Origin: Stenotrophomonas terrae
GTDB lineage: Bacteria; Pseudomonadota; Gammaproteobacteria; Xanthomonadales; Xanthomonadaceae
Direction of reading: 5' to 3'
Assembly: GCF_001431465.1 (NCBI RefSeq)
Contig: NZ_LDJJ01000007.1
Span: 46,957 to 110,956 of the forward strand
Length of the DNA stretch: 64,000 bases
The translations under genes and the position numbers were made by a program. The notes below the pieces were generated by a model that was not told the DNA's origin, made no database searches, and saw nothing but the letters and a program-made list of their open reading frames with translations. This document shows, one piece after another, positions 62,432-64,000 of this stretch (within the stretch, counting starts at the first letter, position 1; each line of letters begins with the position of its first letter).

Positions 62432-63079
62432 ATGTTCAATCGAAATACCGGCATCATCCTGGCCATTGCCCTGGCCGCCGGCCTGGGCCTGTTGTTGGCG
62501 CAGAAGGTCTTCGGGCCGTCCGCCAAGGGCAGCCAGGAGGCGAGCAGCATCCTGTTCTACGGCACCCCGCGCACCCTGCCGGAGTTCGATCTGGCCCAAT
62601 CCGACGGCACCCGCCTGATTCCCGGCGAGCTGCGCGGCCATTGGACCCTGGTATTCCTGGGTTTCACCTCCTGCCCGGACGTCTGCCCCACCACCCTGAC
62701 CGAGCTGGCCCAGGCCCAGAAGCAGTGGGAGGCCATCCCCGACAGCCTGCGCCCGCGCGTGGTGCTGGTGTCGGTGGACCCGGAGCGTGACACCCCGGCG
62801 CGGCTGGGCGAGTACGCCCATGCCTTCCACAAGGACACCATCGCCGCCACCGCCGATGTGCCGTCGCTGGAGCGTTTTGCCACCTCGCTGGGCATGGTGT
62901 TCCAGAAAGCCCCGGGCAAGCACTTCGAGCAGAACCCCGACGACTACAGCATGGACCACTCCGCCAGCATCGCCGTGCTCGACCCGCAGGGGCGCCTGGC
63001 CGGCCTGATGCGCCCCCCGTTCAACCCGCAGGCAATTGCCAGCGACCTGATCAAGCTCACCGAGAAATCCGCACCATGA
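62432..63079 (+). CDS. SCO1/SenC/PrrC-family copper chaperone or redox protein
   Basis: A 215-residue protein anchored by one N-terminal helix (about 8-26) with a thioredoxin-like domain outside the inner membrane. The copper-binding CxxxC motif is in [12 protein letters not shown] (about 88-92), and the third ligand histidine is in YSMDHSASI (about 177). [12 protein letters not shown] is also typical. The family loads copper into cytochrome oxidase subunit II. ATG 62432 fits a membrane-anchor start. Its stop overlaps psd (ATGA). No oxidase gene is nearby. Confidence 0.92.
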   Translation: MFNRNTGIILAIALAAGLGLLLAQKVFGPSAKGSQEASSILFYGTPRTLPEFDLAQSDGTRLIPGELRGHWTLVFLGFTSCPDVCPTTLTELAQAQKQWEAIPDSLRPRVVLVSVDPERDTPARLGEYAHAFHKDTIAATADVPSLERFATSLGMVFQKAPGKHFEQNPDDYSMDHSASIAVLDPQGRLAGLMRPPFNPQAIASDLIKLTEKSAP

Positions 63080-63918
63080 GTCTGGTTACACGCCTCACCT
63101 ACGTATTGCCGCACCGCCTGCTGTCGTCAATGGCCCGCTCGCTGGCCTATTCGCAGAACCCGCGCATCTCGCGCTGGCTGATCGACACCGTGTCGCGCAA
63201 GTTCAACGTCAATCTTGGCGAAGCGGCCAACCCGGACCCGCGCAGCTACCCCAGCTTCAACGCCTTCTTCACCCGCGCCTTGAAGCCGGGCGCACGCGTG
63301 CCGGCCGCCGATCCGCGCACCCTGACCATGCCGGCCGACGGCCGCATCAGCCAGCTGGGGCCGATCGAAGATGGCCGCATCTTCCAGGCCAAGGGCCAGT
63401 CCTTCACCGCCGCCGAGCTGCTCGGCGATGCCGCCGATGCGCTGCCGTTCAACAATGGTCTGTTCGCGACCGTATATCTGTCGCCGCGCGACTACCACCG
63501 CGTGCACATGGCCTGGACCGGCACCCTGCGCGAGACCGTACATGTGCCCGGCCGCCTGTTCAGCGTAGGCACCGACGCGGTGGCCAATGTGCCACGGTTA
63601 TTTGCCCGCAATGAACGCCTGGTCTGCCATTTCGACACCGATTTCGGGCCGATGGTGCAGGTGATGGTCGGCGCCCTACTGGTCAGCGGCGTGGAGACAG
63701 TGTGGAGTGGCGAGGAAATCCCCGCTTACGGCGACCGCATCACCCGCAAGGACTGGCGCGGCAAGGGCATCACCCTGGAACGCTTTGCCGAGATGGCGCG
63801 TTTCAACTACGGCTCCACCGTGATCGTGCTGCTGCCGCCGGGCGTTGCCGATTTTGATCCGTCATTGAAGGCCGAAAGCCCGGTGCAGCTGGGCCAGCCG
63901 CTGGCGAAGCTGCGCTGA
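63076..63918 (+). CDS. psd: Phosphatidylserine decarboxylase proenzyme
   Basis: Psd converts phosphatidylserine to phosphatidylethanolamine at the inner membrane. The 280-residue proenzyme has the self-cleavage site in [12 protein letters not shown] (about 247-258), where the GST serine becomes the pyruvoyl group; the usual LGST is YGST here. DYHRVHMAW carries the active-site histidines. The start overlaps the sco stop by four bases with coupled translation. A REP-type element begins about 20 bases past its stop. Confidence 0.95.
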   Translation: MSLVTRLTYVLPHRLLSSMARSLAYSQNPRISRWLIDTVSRKFNVNLGEAANPDPRSYPSFNAFFTRALKPGARVPAADPRTLTMPADGRISQLGPIEDGRIFQAKGQSFTAAELLGDAADALPFNNGLFATVYLSPRDYHRVHMAWTGTLRETVHVPGRLFSVGTDAVANVPRLFARNERLVCHFDTDFGPMVQVMVGALLVSGVETVWSGEEIPAYGDRITRKDWRGKGITLERFAEMARFNYGSTVIVLLPPGVADFDPSLKAESPVQLGQPLAKLR

Positions 63919-63937
63919 CAGCCCCGGCCCAGTAATT

Positions 63938-63965
63938 GTGGGAGCGGCGTAAGCCGCGAAGCTGG
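63938..63965 (+). repeat. REP-type element after psd
   Basis: TGTGGGAGCGGCGTAAGCCGCGAAGCTG is split here as TGTGGGAGCGGC and GTAAGCCGCGAAGCTG, the same family as at 9763, 9946 and 43662. Confidence 0.75.
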
Positions 63966-64000
63966 GATAGCGTCGGTGACCCGAGCTCCTGCAATCCGAT

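Overview
The window reads as a chromosome segment of a GC-rich gammaproteobacterium of the Xanthomonadaceae, most likely Stenotrophomonas or a close relative. Three things point there: GTAG-type palindromes (GTAGTGCCGAGC / GCTCGGCA arms, as in the SMAG repeats of Stenotrophomonas maltophilia), the gene order of several operons, and protein sequences that resemble recalled Xanthomonas orthologues throughout. Almost everything is on the minus strand. The only plus-strand genes are a LysR regulator (42753-43643) and the sco-psd pair at the right end.

Reading minus-strand operons in transcription order: (1) comEC-exbB-exbD-msbA-lpxK-kdsB-LMW phosphatase-NHL/thioredoxin protein-uvrC (9621 to 1, uvrC cut by the window edge) is a tightly overlapped envelope operon covering lipid A flipping, lipid A 4'-kinase and CMP-Kdo synthesis, with DNA uptake at its head and DNA repair at its tail. 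(2) tRNA-fMet-rimP-nusA-infB-rbfA-truB-rpsO-pnp (19592 to 10206) is the classic translation/RNA operon, with hairpins in its leader and terminators after rpsO and pnp. (3) nuoA-N (34686 to 19792) encodes all 14 subunits of proton-pumping NADH dehydrogenase as separate genes. (4) accD-glmM, a 2-oxoglutarate/Fe(II)-type oxygenase, tpiA-secG and tRNA-Leu(GAG) lie upstream of nuo. The order glmM-(tpiA)-secG-leuU-[nuo]-metY-rimP-nusA... is the E. coli/Pseudomonas synteny with the nuo operon placed between the two tRNA genes.

(5) trpB, a lipoprotein gene and trpA form an operon divergent from a TrpI-like LysR gene. (6) asd, fimV, a VOC-family gene, truA and trpF form a second conserved block. Between trpF and the lysR/trpBA block lies the most accessory-looking part: a five-gene operon (53898 to 43817) encoding an NfeD/YqiJ-like membrane OB-fold protein, a YqiK-like flotillin, a 1788-residue DUF3686-type AAA ATPase ('DNA repair ATPase'), a small helical protein and a TelA-family protein. 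This is my candidate for an undercharacterised membrane-microdomain/AAA/TelA stress system. (7) prmB, aroC and a D-2-hydroxyacid dehydrogenase precede asd. The divergent sco-psd pair closes the window.

Two gene-free stretches exceed 300 bases (9622-10205 and 39575-39984). Both are filled with GTAG palindromes and other extragenic repeats. No insertion sequence, prophage, CRISPR array or replication origin was seen.
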